This document shows, one piece after another, positions 8,421 to 16,303 of a stretch of 64,000 bases of DNA; within the stretch, counting starts at the first letter, position 1, and each line of letters opens with the position of its first letter. The stretch comes from an uncultured Coriobacteriaceae bacterium (GTDB taxonomy: Bacteria > Actinomycetota > Coriobacteriia > Coriobacteriales > Coriobacteriaceae), in NCBI GenBank assembly GCA_944321435.1, contig CALULH010000012.1:1-64000 (forward strand). The letters are read 5' to 3'. Position numbers and translations under genes: made by a program. Below the pieces are notes generated by a model. It was not told the DNA's origin. It made no database searches and was given only the letters and a program-made list of their open reading frames with translations.

Positions 8421-8712
8421 CTGCATAAAGCATCACTTCATCATCTTTGATGCTGTCGTAAAAGCTTGGCCTGAGTTTCTCGGGCTTGCAGGTGAGGATG
8501 TCGACCTCGGTGCCGAGTGTCTTCTTCAGCTCGTTGCTAATGCGGTGCAGGTCACCGTACGTAATGCTGCCTCCGCAAAGGAAGCGCAGGTCAATATCGC
8601 TTTCCGGAGTCTCGTCTCCGCGTGCGTATGGGCCGTACACATACGCTTCTCGCACGTCATAGGGACGCAGAACTCGTTCCAAAGCCTTTCGAATGGCATC
8701 GTGTGTGGGCAT
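8413..8712 (-). CDS. Minimal nucleotidyltransferase (MNT/MntA-like)
   Basis: A 99-aa protein with the pol-beta-type nucleotidyltransferase core: YVYGPYARGDETPESDIDL, that is G-(S/P)-x-RG followed by DID metal ligands, and a third acidic strand at TEVDIL. In HEPN-MNT toxin-antitoxin pairs such proteins add AMP to the HEPN toxin and silence it. The motif Ser is replaced by Pro (GPY rather than GSY), which may or may not matter. No HEPN gene is adjacent, so it is either an orphan or acts on a distant partner. Its stop overlaps the end of the frameshifted frame on the other strand. Confidence 0.7.
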   Translation of the reverse strand: MPTHDAIRKALERVLRPYDVREAYVYGPYARGDETPESDIDLRFLCGGSITYGDLHRISNELKKTLGTEVDILTCKPEKLRPSFYDSIKDDEVMLYAAN

Positions 8713-8744
8713 GCGTACCTCCCGTGCCGTCTACGTTTATGAGA

Positions 8745-8945
8745 GTACCCGTTGAACGGGTGCCTTCTACCAGAGTTTTTGTGCGGAACAGGGTGCGTGC
8801 GCAATGGGCTGCCAGACTGCGTGTCTGCCATGAACTGCGGTTGGGAAGCCATGGTTAGCGGTTCGGAGCCGTAATTACGTGTTCGCGCCCGACCAGGCGT
8901 ACGGCTCGGTAGTGGCCGTCATGCGTTACACCTGCGCGTGGCGTA
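8745..8945 (+). pseudogene. Decayed copy of the SWIM gene N-terminus
   Basis: Translated piecewise, this stretch matches residues about 14-75 of the SWIM protein at 6133: VPST..., VRNGL..., NCGWEAMVSGSEP, then YVFAPDQAYGSV and RYTCAWRS, against FPST, ARNGL, GAGWEATVDGSEP, YVFVPDVSHGSV and RCTCPWFA. The frame breaks near 8790, and a one-base insertion after GSEP (about 8872) breaks it again. The second Cys of the SWIM motif region is lost after TCAW. It is a relic of a tandem paralogue and carries no usable coding sequence. Confidence 0.6.
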
Positions 8946-9091
8946 GCCTCCCGAGACGTGTCCTTCTAACCGCGCGGGAAACGCCGGAATCGGCCCGCGT
9001 TACGGCAAGAAGCGGACCGTTGGCGTGAGAGCCAGCAGGTGTGACCTTACGTGTTAATGCTCCATAAGATGCCTGGAGCGTCCCCGGCTCT

Positions 9092-10159
9092 CTAGAAGCA
9101 GCGTGAGCACGGCGTGTAGCCGAGGGCTTCGGCGTCGCTCAAGGAAATAGCATGCTTACTCTTGCGCAGGTACTGGCAACCGTCGCGATGGTACTTCTCG
9201 CCCGTGTCGTTGATGTAGACGGTCTGCTCGTTTTGCTGGGATTGCTGCTGGGCCTGAGCGGCTGCGGCGGCATCGGCTTGCCGTTGGGCCTCCGCAGCGG
9301 CCTCTGCCTGCCGCTGAGCCTCCTGGGCGGCCGCCTCCTCGGCTTGACGCTGGGCTTCTTGTGCAGCTGCTTCCTCTGCTTGCCGTTGCGCCTCCTCGGC
9401 GGCGGCCTTCTCGGACTGTTTGGCGGCTATGGCCTCGTCGTCCTTCTCGATCGCCAACGCAACGGCAAGGTCATTATTGCTTACGGTAATCGTGCGGGTG
9501 GCTGCCGCATAAATCACGTCTTCCGTCGAGAAGGGCGCGCCGTCGACGCTCAGCGTGTACGAGCCGGGCTCGTAGTACAGAAGCCGCTCGTCGCCCGGGG
9601 CAAGCGCGATGCTGTCCTGCGCCGTGTCGCCATCATTCGTCGTTCCGGATATGGTGATGGTGCCCGACGTGTCAGCGCCGGTCCAATCCTCAACGCTCAG
9701 GCTGACGGTGACCATGCCGCCCTCAAGGTCGGGCTCGTCCTCTTCATCCTTTGCTGCCGGCTCGGTCTTATTCTCCGTGGTGGTAGCGGGCTCGCTTTGC
9801 GACGCGGTGTCAACGGGCGCGCTGCTGCCGGTCGGCGTAGCGGCCAATGCGCATACGCTGCAGGAGGCAACGATAACCGCGCAGATCAGGGTTGCGCTGC
9901 CGCGGGTCAGCAATCTCTGGCGCCGTTCCTTGTCGCGGAAGATCAGCACCAACGCCGCAACACTGAAAATCAGTGCCAGAGGAGTTGCGGATATCACCAA
10001 GCACAGGATGCCGAGAATCGCAAGCACCAGGGGCAGCCGGTTCGCCAGCCCTGCGGGTAGGTGCTTTTTGGCACGTTTTCCGTTCTTCTCACCTGCGGCT
10101 GGTTCTTGCGGCGCGGCTTTTTGACCTGTCTCTTCCTTTGCCTTCTTGTCTTTTGGCAT
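9092..10159 (-). CDS. Membrane protein with coiled-coil repeats and C-terminal Ada-like metal-binding motif
   Basis: A 355-aa protein, started at ATG 10157-10159 (AGGAG 6 nt upstream). It has a charged N-terminus, then two or three hydrophobic helices (LPLVLAILGILCLVISATPL; ALIFSVAALVLIF; SATLICAVIVASCSVCALAA). An extracellular-looking beta domain with PEGA-like features follows (GTITISGTTN, PGSYTLSVDG), then an Ala/Glu/Gln repeat region and the C-terminal motif YHRDGCQYL...ISLSDAEALGYTPCSRC. That Cys/His pattern is the Ada-type metal-binding domain often found at the end of secreted nucleases and surface proteins. The role is unknown; a cell-envelope protein is likely. It is a single gene with no operon partner. 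Confidence 0.7.
   Translation of the reverse strand: MPKDKKAKEETGQKAAPQEPAAGEKNGKRAKKHLPAGLANRLPLVLAILGILCLVISATPLALIFSVAALVLIFRDKERRQRLLTRGSATLICAVIVASCSVCALAATPTGSSAPVDTASQSEPATTTENKTEPAAKDEEDEPDLEGGMVTVSLSVEDWTGADTSGTITISGTTNDGDTAQDSIALAPGDERLLYYEPGSYTLSVDGAPFSTEDVIYAAATRTITVSNNDLAVALAIEKDDEAIAAKQSEKAAAEEAQRQAEEAAAQEAQRQAEEAAAQEAQRQAEAAAEAQRQADAAAAAQAQQQSQQNEQTVYINDTGEKYHRDGCQYLRKSKHAISLSDAEALGYTPCSRCF
9265..9405 (-). repeat. 33-bp coding repeats (EAQRQAEEAAA)
   Basis: About four copies encode 11-residue units EAQRQAEEAAA or QEAQRQAEAAA inside the gene at 9092-10159. They form a long alpha-helical, probably coiled-coil rod. Copies differ at synonymous sites, so the array is not very recent. 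Confidence 0.7.
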
Positions 10160-10281
10160 GGCCTCTCCTTTACGCATATGAACAGATATTCGCCTGGATT
10201 GCGTCTTACGTTAATACTGCAAAGGAACTGAAAACCTTCCGCCCGGTCCTATTCGGCGAATGGCGCGTCGCATACTGCAGG

Positions 10282-10311
10282 CAAAAGTGCAGCAAAATCG
10301 AGATGCTGGGA
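10282..10311 (+). repeat. 30-nt inverted repeat, copy 1
   Basis: Begins CAAAAGTGCAGCAAAATCG and ends GATGCTGGGA. It is identical to the reverse complement of 10490-10519. Confidence 0.8.
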
Positions 10312-10489
10312 AGGTCTTGCGTGCCCATGTGGCAGGTGGTGGTGGGCGAGAGCGCTCTTTGCGTGACAGTTTTCGGGGAATGCGTGCCTGTAATGCATGG
10401 AATTAGCGCTGCCATGCGATGGGCAAATGGCTAGAGGACTTTCATCGACGCGTAGCGCCTCTGCTACCATGCTTCTCGCCTAAGTGGGT

Positions 10490-10519
10490 TCCCAGCATCT
10501 CGATTTTGCTGCACTTTTG
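10490..10519 (-). repeat. 30-nt inverted repeat, copy 2
   Basis: Perfect reverse complement of 10282-10311, with 178 bp between the copies. In RNA the pair could form a very long hairpin, but independent insertion of a repeat unit in both orientations is as likely. Confidence 0.8.
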
Positions 10520-10871
10520 GTGGGGAGAATGAGCGCGGACGTTTCGTTCTGCTTCACCAAGCTTTGACAGAAGCTGCGCTTGATGGTTCCAGACGAGAAA
10601 AACGTGCAATGACGGGCGAGATGTACGGGCGGTGGAGCGGCAAGAACGTGCGCTGGTATCGCCGGCTGGCATCGGCACGTGAAAGGCGGCATCCAGTGTT
10701 CTATGCTTCTCGCCCCGCAAGCATCCCCGCCTCCGCTCCGTGTGCTTATCGTGTGGGTGGTTAGCGGCAGGAGGCTTGGGGCAGAATAACCATCGCTGCG
10801 ACACCGCGGGCACGCTCCGCGCGGCGCGGCCACCAAGATTAGCCGGATCCACCTAGAGGAGAGGAACCGAT

Positions 10872-11249
10872 ATGGCTCAGTTTTATAAGTGCGCCCACTG
10901 CAAGAACCTCGTCGCCACCATCACCGACGGCGGCGTGACGCCCGCCTGCTGCGGCGAGCCTATGATCAAGCTCGAGGCCAACACCACCGACGCCGCCACC
11001 GAGAAGCACGTGCCCGTGGTGGCGCTCGAGCGCGACGGCCACGTGGTGCGCGCTACGGTCGGCGAGGTCGAGCATCCCATGACCGAGGAGCACTACATCG
11101 AGTTCATCGCGCTCGAGACGGCCGACCGCCTTGAGGTCCACAAGCTCAAAGCCGGCCAGACCCCCACGACGTTCTTTGCGGGCGGGGCCGACCACGGTAC
11201 GGTGTACGCCTACTGCAACCTGCACGGTCTGTGGAAGGCGGAGTTTTAG
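10872..11249 (+). CDS. dfx: Desulfoferrodoxin / superoxide reductase
   Basis: A 125-aa protein of normal length. The N-terminal desulforedoxin-like centre has Cys7, Cys10, Cys26 and Cys27 (YKCAHC, PACCGEP). The superoxide reductase centre has Glu44-Lys45-His46, His68, His74, Cys115 and His118 (EKHVPV, EHPMTEEH, YCNLHG), the His4-Cys iron site. It reduces superoxide to hydrogen peroxide without making oxygen, a strategy of strict anaerobes. Its electron donor (rubredoxin or similar) is not in the window. The ribosome site AGGAGAGGAA lies just upstream of ATG 10872. It appears monocistronic. Confidence 0.95.
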   Translation: MAQFYKCAHCKNLVATITDGGVTPACCGEPMIKLEANTTDAATEKHVPVVALERDGHVVRATVGEVEHPMTEEHYIEFIALETADRLEVHKLKAGQTPTTFFAGGADHGTVYAYCNLHGLWKAEF

Positions 11250-11357
11250 CTCGGGCGCTCTGCGCAACTCTGTGAAAAGCGCGCCTGCCTGCGGATGACT
11301 CGGCCGCAGCGCCGGCGCGGTTTCCGAAGTCCTCGCCTGTTCCCGGCGCCGACTTCG

Positions 11358-11363
11358 TATAAT
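11358..11363 (+). promoter_or_regulatory. Candidate -10 box
   Basis: TATAAT, a perfect sigma-70 -10 hexamer in GC-rich surroundings. No convincing -35 lies 16-18 bp upstream. Confidence 0.4.
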
Positions 11364-11380
11364 AGAAGGGAACGAAGGCG

Positions 11381-11410
11381 ACCGCCCCGATGGCTACCCA
11401 TCGGGGCGGT
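11381..11410 (+). terminator. Stem-loop in the 5' leader (attenuator or stabiliser)
   Basis: ACCGCCCCGATGG (11381-11393) pairs perfectly with 11398-11410 around a CTAC loop. The tail is TGTTC rather than a true U-run, so termination would be weak. It starts 17 nt after the TATAAT box, so it would be at the very 5' end of the transcript. Confidence 0.45.
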
Positions 11411-11606
11411 TGTTCAAACGGGCGAGAAACGCAGGCAAGCGGGAGGCGCCCATCCGGTTGAGGCTGGCGGGCGAGAAACGCAGGCGGCCGCGGGCGCCGT
11501 TGCAGGCGGGTGAGAGGCGCGATGCCGGTTGCGGTGCAAATCCCGCCGGGCAACGCGTCCCGCGGACCGCATGGCCGGTCCCACGGCAAGAGGAAGGGCG
11601 GAGCAG

Positions 11607-13574
11607 ATGATCATCGCATTGGCGCAGATCGACGGTCGCTTGGGCGACATCGAGGGCATCTGCGACCGCATCGTGGAGCAGGCGCGCCTTGCCGAGGAGG
11701 CCGGCGCGCACGTCATGTGCACCCCGGCGCCCCTCTTCGCGGGCATCCTGCCCGGCTCCCTGGTGGATTCTCCCGATTACCTGGGAGACTTGCTCGCCGC
11801 GCTGCAGCGCACGGCCCAGGAGGTCGGCATAACCTGCCTGGTGCCGGCGGTCATTCCCTGCGCGGGCTCCCAGCTCTTCGAGGTCTTCATGCTCAAGGAG
11901 GGCAGGCTCATCCCCACGCGCACGCTGGTGGCCAGCCGTCGCTCGGGCGATCTCGACGAGGTGTGGGCGCCACCGGTCTTCGACGTGGACGGCGTGCGCA
12001 TGGGCCTCACCTTCGACCTGGAGCGCGATATCGACCGCGTGCCCACGGGCACGGACCTCATCGTCTATTTCCAGGTTAGCGGCTTCGACCCCACGGACAT
12101 GGCCACGGCGGCGGTGGCGGCGGTGCCCGACGGGCATTTCCGCGACCTAGCCGTGAACTCGCGCCGCTGGATTGCCTGCATGGCGCCCGTGGGGGCGTTC
12201 GACGAGGCCGCCTACACGGGCGGGTCGTTTGTCATGGACGATAACGGCCGCGTGGTTGCGGCCGCCCCGTGCTTTGAGGAGGGCTTGGTGGCGCAGGAGA
12301 TCCTGCGCGGGCAGATGCCGCCAGCCGTGCCCCAAAACGAGCTGCCGGTTTTCCACCAAGACGCCTGGCTGTGGGAGGCGCTCGTCATCTACCTGCGCGA
12401 CAACCTGGCCGCGCGCGGGTTCACCCGCGCCGCAGTGCTGCTTGCGGGCGACCTGCCGAGCTCCCTTGCCGCCGCCCTGGCGGTGGACGCGCTGGGGTCG
12501 CGCAACGTGACAGGTGTCCTCGTCGAGCGCGGGCGCATCTTCACACCGCAGCAGCAGGCGTCCGAGCAGGAGCGCCTGAGCGCGGTGCGCGCGCTTGCGG
12601 CTAACCTGCATATCGAGCTCGCGGAGCATGCCGCCCCGCGGGCCGACTGGCTTTTCCAGAGTGGCGTCCCGGCGGACGAGTCCGCGTTTATCGCCCAGGC
12701 GGAGCAGCTCATAGCGCGTACGGAGGCGCAAGCGCGCGGCGCGTGCTTGGTGAGCTCGCTTACCAAGACCGACTATGCGCTCGCGGGGGAGGTTCTCCCC
12801 ATGCCCTACCTGGGGTCCGTTGCGCCCTTTGGCGACGTCTACCTGACGCATCTGGAGTTTTTGGCGCGCTACCGCAACGGCGTGTCACCGGTGGTGCCCG
12901 CGCGGTTGGTGACGCTCAACGCGGTCGAGGCGCGCATGGCCGAGGCGCTCGCGGCGGTGCGGCGCGGCATGTCCGCCCTGCCGACCTACGCCGATCGCGT
13001 GGCCGCCTGCTTGGAGCGTCTTGAGGCCACGCAGGTGGACAGCATCTTGGACGCGCATGTCGACCGCAACCGCGGCGCTGCGGACATCGCCTCGGCGGCC
13101 CTTCCGGCCGAGGCGGTGCGCCTGTTGCTCATGCAGGTGCGACGCGGCGAGGCAACGCGGCGCATGCTCCCGCCGGCCGCCATCGTTTCGGCCCGGTCCT
13201 TTGCGGAGCGCGCTTGGCCGCAGGCGCTCGCCTGGTCCGATCTCGGCCACGAGGACGATGAGGAACGTCCCACGGTGGAAGGCCTGGTCAAGGCCGAGGT
13301 CGAGCGGTTCGAGCGCAATGCGCCCGATGCCGGCGAGCGCATTCGCGGCGAGATCATCGGGTTGCTCGGCGACATCCTGGGCCTCGATCCCGACGAGCAG
13401 GAGCAACTGCAGAGCGAGGAGGGCCGCCGGCGCCTGCAAGAGGGCTTCGAGCGCTTTGAGCAGGAGCTGCGCCGTGCCATGGGCTCCGGCGGGGGCATGC
13501 GTCCCCCCATGGGCCCCGGCCCCATGCTGCCCGGTGCGGACGGGGAAGGGTACCCGTTCTTCTCGCAGAACTAG
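11607..13574 (+). CDS. Degenerate glutamine-dependent NAD+ synthetase-like protein
   Basis: A 655-aa protein, with ATG at 11607 and GGAG 5-6 nt upstream. It has the two-domain layout of glutamine-dependent NadE: a nitrilase-like amidase (residues 1 to about 235) and an NAD synthetase domain (about 250-470). Both active sites look broken. The nitrilase Glu is replaced (TPAPLFAGILPG, residues 39-50) and the nucleophilic Cys position reads LTFDLE (Phe136). The ATP-binding SGGxDS loop reads LAGDLPSS (279-286). The tail ends in Gly/Pro/Met-rich sequence. It therefore probably does not make NAD+; a regulatory or structural role is possible. It is followed by ruvCAB, which has its own promoter. Confidence 0.65.
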   Translation: MIIALAQIDGRLGDIEGICDRIVEQARLAEEAGAHVMCTPAPLFAGILPGSLVDSPDYLGDLLAALQRTAQEVGITCLVPAVIPCAGSQLFEVFMLKEGRLIPTRTLVASRRSGDLDEVWAPPVFDVDGVRMGLTFDLERDIDRVPTGTDLIVYFQVSGFDPTDMATAAVAAVPDGHFRDLAVNSRRWIACMAPVGAFDEAAYTGGSFVMDDNGRVVAAAPCFEEGLVAQEILRGQMPPAVPQNELPVFHQDAWLWEALVIYLRDNLAARGFTRAAVLLAGDLPSSLAAALAVDALGSRNVTGVLVERGRIFTPQQQASEQERLSAVRALAANLHIELAEHAAPRADWLFQSGVPADESAFIAQAEQLIARTEAQARGACLVSSLTKTDYALAGEVLPMPYLGSVAPFGDVYLTHLEFLARYRNGVSPVVPARLVTLNAVEARMAEALAAVRRGMSALPTYADRVAACLERLEATQVDSILDAHVDRNRGAADIASAALPAEAVRLLLMQVRRGEATRRMLPPAAIVSARSFAERAWPQALAWSDLGHEDDEERPTVEGLVKAEVERFERNAPDAGERIRGEIIGLLGDILGLDPDEQEQLQSEEGRRRLQEGFERFEQELRRAMGSGGGMRPPMGPGPMLPGADGEGYPFFSQN

Positions 13575-13659
13575 CCGCCGCCTTTGGGCGATAAACGCAT
13601 GTCGACGCGTCTGCCGCAGCACGGCGGGCGCGCCGTTTTCAGCGAGAGGGCGCAAGCGC

Positions 13660-13689
13660 TTGCCATGCCGTCTCCGAACCGCTATAGTA
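13660..13689 (+). promoter_or_regulatory. ruvCAB promoter
   Basis: TTGCCA at 13660-13665, an 18-bp spacer and TATAGT at 13684-13689, 36 bp upstream of the ruvC start codon. Confidence 0.65.
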
Positions 13690-13701
13690 GAACAAACGTT
13701 C
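13690..13701 (+). promoter_or_regulatory. LexA (SOS) box of ruvCAB
   Basis: GAACAAACGTTC matches the Gram-positive/actinobacterial LexA pattern GAAC-N4-GTTC exactly. It starts directly after the -10 box, so bound LexA would block the transcription start. This predicts DNA-damage induction of ruvCAB. Confidence 0.8.
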
Positions 13702-13725
13702 GTAGATGAGGGCGAGGAGGGCCGC

Positions 13726-14250
13726 GTGATCATCTTGGGGATCGACCCAGGGCTTGCCAACACCGGCTGGGGCATTGCGGAGACCCGTGGCGGGGACATG
13801 CGCGCTCGTGCTTACGGCTGCATTCACACGCCCGCCGGGGGAGAGATGGCCCCGCGCCTGCGGCGCATCGCCGACGAGCTCACGGCCGTGGTCAGGCGTT
13901 ACCATCCCGATGCCGCGGCAGTCGAGGGGATTTACTTTGGCGCCAACGTGCGCTCGGCCATCCCGACGGCGCACGCGCGCGGCGCGGCGTTGGTGGCCCT
14001 GTCGCTTGCTGGCGTGGAGATAGGCGAGTACACGCCCATGCAGATCAAGCAGGCGGTGGTGGGTACGGGTGCTGCCGATAAGCGCCAGGTCGCCTACATG
14101 GTGCGCACGCTGCTGCACTTGGACCACGACCCGCGGCCGGATCATGCGGCCGACGCCCTTGCCTGCGCCGTCTGCCATGCGCACCTGTATCAGACCAAAC
14201 GGCTTTCGTACGGCGCGAACGCCCAGACCAAGGAGGGCCTGCACGCATGA
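13726..14250 (+). CDS. ruvC: Holliday junction endonuclease RuvC
   Basis: A 174-aa protein starting at GTG 13726 (AGGAGG 7 nt upstream). It is the RNase H-fold resolvase that cuts Holliday junctions symmetrically at RuvAB-processed recombination intermediates. Catalytic acidic residues are visible: Asp7 (ILGIDPGL), Glu67 (AAVEGIYFG), and His140/Asp143 (DHAADALA); His in place of the third Asp occurs in other RuvC proteins. The stop overlaps the ruvA start by four bases (ATGA), so the two are translationally coupled. The gene is first in an SOS-regulated operon. A longer upstream open frame is a shadow of the preceding gene. Confidence 0.95.
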   Translation: MIILGIDPGLANTGWGIAETRGGDMRARAYGCIHTPAGGEMAPRLRRIADELTAVVRRYHPDAAAVEGIYFGANVRSAIPTAHARGAALVALSLAGVEIGEYTPMQIKQAVVGTGAADKRQVAYMVRTLLHLDHDPRPDHAADALACAVCHAHLYQTKRLSYGANAQTKEGLHA

Positions 14251-14870
14251 TCGTTCAGCTACGCGGTACCGTGGTGGAGTCCACGCTTAACTCTGTGGTG
14301 ATCGACGTGTCGGGGGTCGGCTTCGAGCTCGGCATATCGGGGAGCACGGCTGCGGCGCTGCCCCCCGTGGGGGCCGAGGCGCTGCTTTTCGTGCGCATGG
14401 TGGTGCGCGAGGACGCCATGACGCTCTACGGCTTCTCCTCTCGCGAGGAGCGCGCGCTCTTTGACCACCTGGTGTCGGTGACGGGGGTGGGCCCGCGCGT
14501 GGCGCTCTCGGTGCTGTCGACGTTTTCCGTTGCGGATCTCTACACCGTGGTGATGACCGAGGACGCCAAGCGCATGTCAACGGTTCCCGGCGTGGGCAAG
14601 AAGACCGCGCAACGCCTCATCTTGGAGCTCAAGGGCACCTTTGCCAAGGACAAGAGCCTCGGGACCCTCGCGACGGCCCTGCCCGAGCAGCTGCCGCTGA
14701 CGAGCTCTTCCGCGCATCCCACGGCGCGGGCCGACGCCCAGGCGGCCCTGCTCTCCATGGGCTTCACGCCGCAAGAGGCGGAACTTGCGCTGGCGGGGTA
14801 TGATGATGACCAGACCAGTACCGAGGACATGCTGACCGGCGCGCTCAAGCGCTTGGGGATGGGTGCGTAA
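14247..14870 (+). CDS. ruvA: Holliday junction branch migration subunit RuvA
   Basis: A 207-aa protein. Domain I is an OB-fold (MIVQLRGTVVESTLNSVVID). Domain II has two helix-hairpin-helix motifs (VTGVGPRVALSVLS and VPGVGKKTAQRLILELKG). Domain III is a small UBA-like helical domain at the C-terminus (ADAQAALLSMGFTPQEAELAL) that contacts RuvB. It forms a tetramer that holds the four-way junction flat. It overlaps ruvC by 4 bp and is 3 bp from ruvB. Confidence 0.97.
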   Translation: MIVQLRGTVVESTLNSVVIDVSGVGFELGISGSTAAALPPVGAEALLFVRMVVREDAMTLYGFSSREERALFDHLVSVTGVGPRVALSVLSTFSVADLYTVVMTEDAKRMSTVPGVGKKTAQRLILELKGTFAKDKSLGTLATALPEQLPLTSSSAHPTARADAQAALLSMGFTPQEAELALAGYDDDQTSTEDMLTGALKRLGMGA

Positions 14871-14873
14871 CAC

Positions 14874-15923
14874 ATGTGGGAGTTGGACGAGTCGCAGGAT
14901 CCGTGGGCGGAGCGCGCCGCGGGCCGCGATCGCATGATGACGGCCGATCTCACGGCCGATGACATAGACGTTGAGCATACGCTGCGCCCCCAGACGCTCG
15001 CGGACTACTGCGGCCAGGACCGCATCAAGCAGAACCTGCGCGTGCTCATAGATGCGGCCAAGGCTCGTGGCGAGGCGCTCGACCACGTGATCTTCTCGGG
15101 TCCTCCGGGCTTGGGCAAGACCACGTTGGCGGCGGTAGTGGCCAACGAGCTGGGAGCCAACATCAAGACCACCTCGGGCCCCGCCATCGCCCGAACCGGC
15201 GACCTCGCCGCCATCCTCACCAACCTGCAGCCCGGCGACGTGCTCTTCATCGACGAGATCCACCGTCTCAACCACGCGGTTGAGGAGATCCTCTACCCGG
15301 CGATGGAGGACTTCTCGCTCGACATCGTCATCGGAAAGGGCCCGGCGGCGCGCTCCATCCGCTTGGACATCCCGCGCTTCACCCTCGTCGGCGCCACCAC
15401 GCGCTCGGGCATGCTCACCGGCCCTTTGCGGGACCGCTTCGGCATATCGTTCCGTCTGGACTATTACTCCATCGACGATCTGGTTCAGATCATCGAGCGC
15501 TCGGCGCGCATTCTGGGCGTCGGCATAGACCGGGAGTCCGCCGCCGAGATCGGTTCGCGCTCGCGCGGCACGCCGCGCCTCGCCAACCGCCTGCTCAAGC
15601 GCGTGCGCGACTACGCGCAGGTGAAGGGCGGCGGCGCCATTACCCTTCCCGTCACCATGGACGCGCTCACGTTCTTCGAGATCGACGAGCTGGGCCTGGA
15701 CTGGCTCGACGTGCGCATTTTGGAGACGCTTGCCAAGACGTTCCGCGGCCGCGCCGTGGGCCTCTCGACGCTTGCGAGCGCCGTGGGCGAGGATCCCGGC
15801 ACCCTGGAGGACGTCTACGAGCCGTACCTCCTGCAATGCGGCCTTATCGTCCGCACGCCCCAGGGCCGCGTGGCCACCCACGCCGCGTTCGAGCACTTGG
15901 GGATCGAACCGCCTACTACGTAA
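14874..15923 (+). CDS. ruvB: Holliday junction branch migration motor RuvB
   Basis: A 349-aa AAA+ helicase subunit. Walker A is GPPGLGKTT, Walker B is LFIDEIH, sensor 1 is GATTRSG, and the arginine region is GPLRDRFG. The C-terminal winged helix ([26 protein letters not shown]) binds DNA. As a hexamer it drives DNA through RuvA. The start is at ATG 14874, right after ruvA; a start at ATG 14934 would lose 20 residues, but the adjacent position favours the first. Third gene of the SOS operon. Confidence 0.97.
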   Translation: MWELDESQDPWAERAAGRDRMMTADLTADDIDVEHTLRPQTLADYCGQDRIKQNLRVLIDAAKARGEALDHVIFSGPPGLGKTTLAAVVANELGANIKTTSGPAIARTGDLAAILTNLQPGDVLFIDEIHRLNHAVEEILYPAMEDFSLDIVIGKGPAARSIRLDIPRFTLVGATTRSGMLTGPLRDRFGISFRLDYYSIDDLVQIIERSARILGVGIDRESAAEIGSRSRGTPRLANRLLKRVRDYAQVKGGGAITLPVTMDALTFFEIDELGLDWLDVRILETLAKTFRGRAVGLSTLASAVGEDPGTLEDVYEPYLLQCGLIVRTPQGRVATHAAFEHLGIEPPTT

Positions 15924-15932
15924 ACGCGTGCT

Positions 15933-16008
15933 GGAGGGTGGCCGGGCTTATCTGCAACGCTCCCCTGCAAGCAAGAATCGCTCATGCAGATAAGTCCGGC
16001 CACCCTCC
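15933..16008 (+). repeat. Long hairpin, conserved-loop family A, copy 1
   Basis: Arms 15933-15956 and 15985-16008 form a 24-bp stem with one G-U pair. The 28-nt loop (15957-15984) begins ACGCTCCCCTGCAAGCAAG and is shared, inverted, with the hairpin at 16091-16163. It sits just after ruvB and has no U-run, so it is not a standard terminator. Confidence 0.75.
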
Positions 16009-16090
16009 TCGTTGCTGTATTGTATTCTGCTCGTGCGTAGTGCTCTCACACGCCGTATTGGTGTTGAGATCATTTTTGAAGTGCGGGGCG

Positions 16091-16163
16091 GCCGGGGGGC
16101 GGGTGTATGCGTATAAGCGATTCTTGCTTGCAGGGGAGCGTTACGCATACACCCGCCCCCGGC
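16091..16163 (-). repeat. Long hairpin, conserved-loop family A, copy 2 (inverted)
   Basis: Arms 16091-16113 and 16142-16163 pair over 22 bp with a one-base bulge. The stem sequence is unrelated to copy 1, yet the loop equals the reverse complement of the copy 1 loop at 27 of 28 positions. Confidence 0.75.
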
Positions 16164-16303
16164 TGTTGCACCCGTGAGATGCTCCTGCACGCGGCGGCAC
16201 CGGCCGTCAACGTGCGGTATCGTCACGTTGGCAAAGTAAGGCTGACGCAGATGATGGTTTTGCCGTAGGATAGAGACCTGGTCGCCGTCTGAGAGGAGTG
16301 CCT

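Larger units (their letters stand above)
10178..10871. other. Intergenic region of about 690 bp with a perfect inverted repeat pair
   Basis: No convincing gene. It contains two copies of a 30-nt sequence in opposite orientation (10282-10311 and 10490-10519) and a shorter repeated ATGCTTCTCGCC (about 10469 and 10702). The far right end holds the ribosome site of the desulfoferrodoxin gene. Confidence 0.6.
11250..11606. other. Leader region of the NAD-synthetase-like gene
   Basis: About 357 bp without a gene. It holds a good -10 box (TATAAT, 11358-11363) without a clear -35, then a perfect 13-bp stem-loop (11381-11410). A GGCGAGAAACGCAGGC motif is repeated at about 11422 and 11468. The whole is probably a long 5' leader. 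Confidence 0.5.

Noticed and set aside
10564..10764. 66-aa plus-strand frame in the intergenic region
   Set aside because: No ribosome site and no hydrophobic or domain pattern.
15933..16008. Hairpin considered as the ruvB terminator
   Set aside because: The loop is 28 nt, no U-run follows, and the loop is repeated in a second hairpin with another stem.
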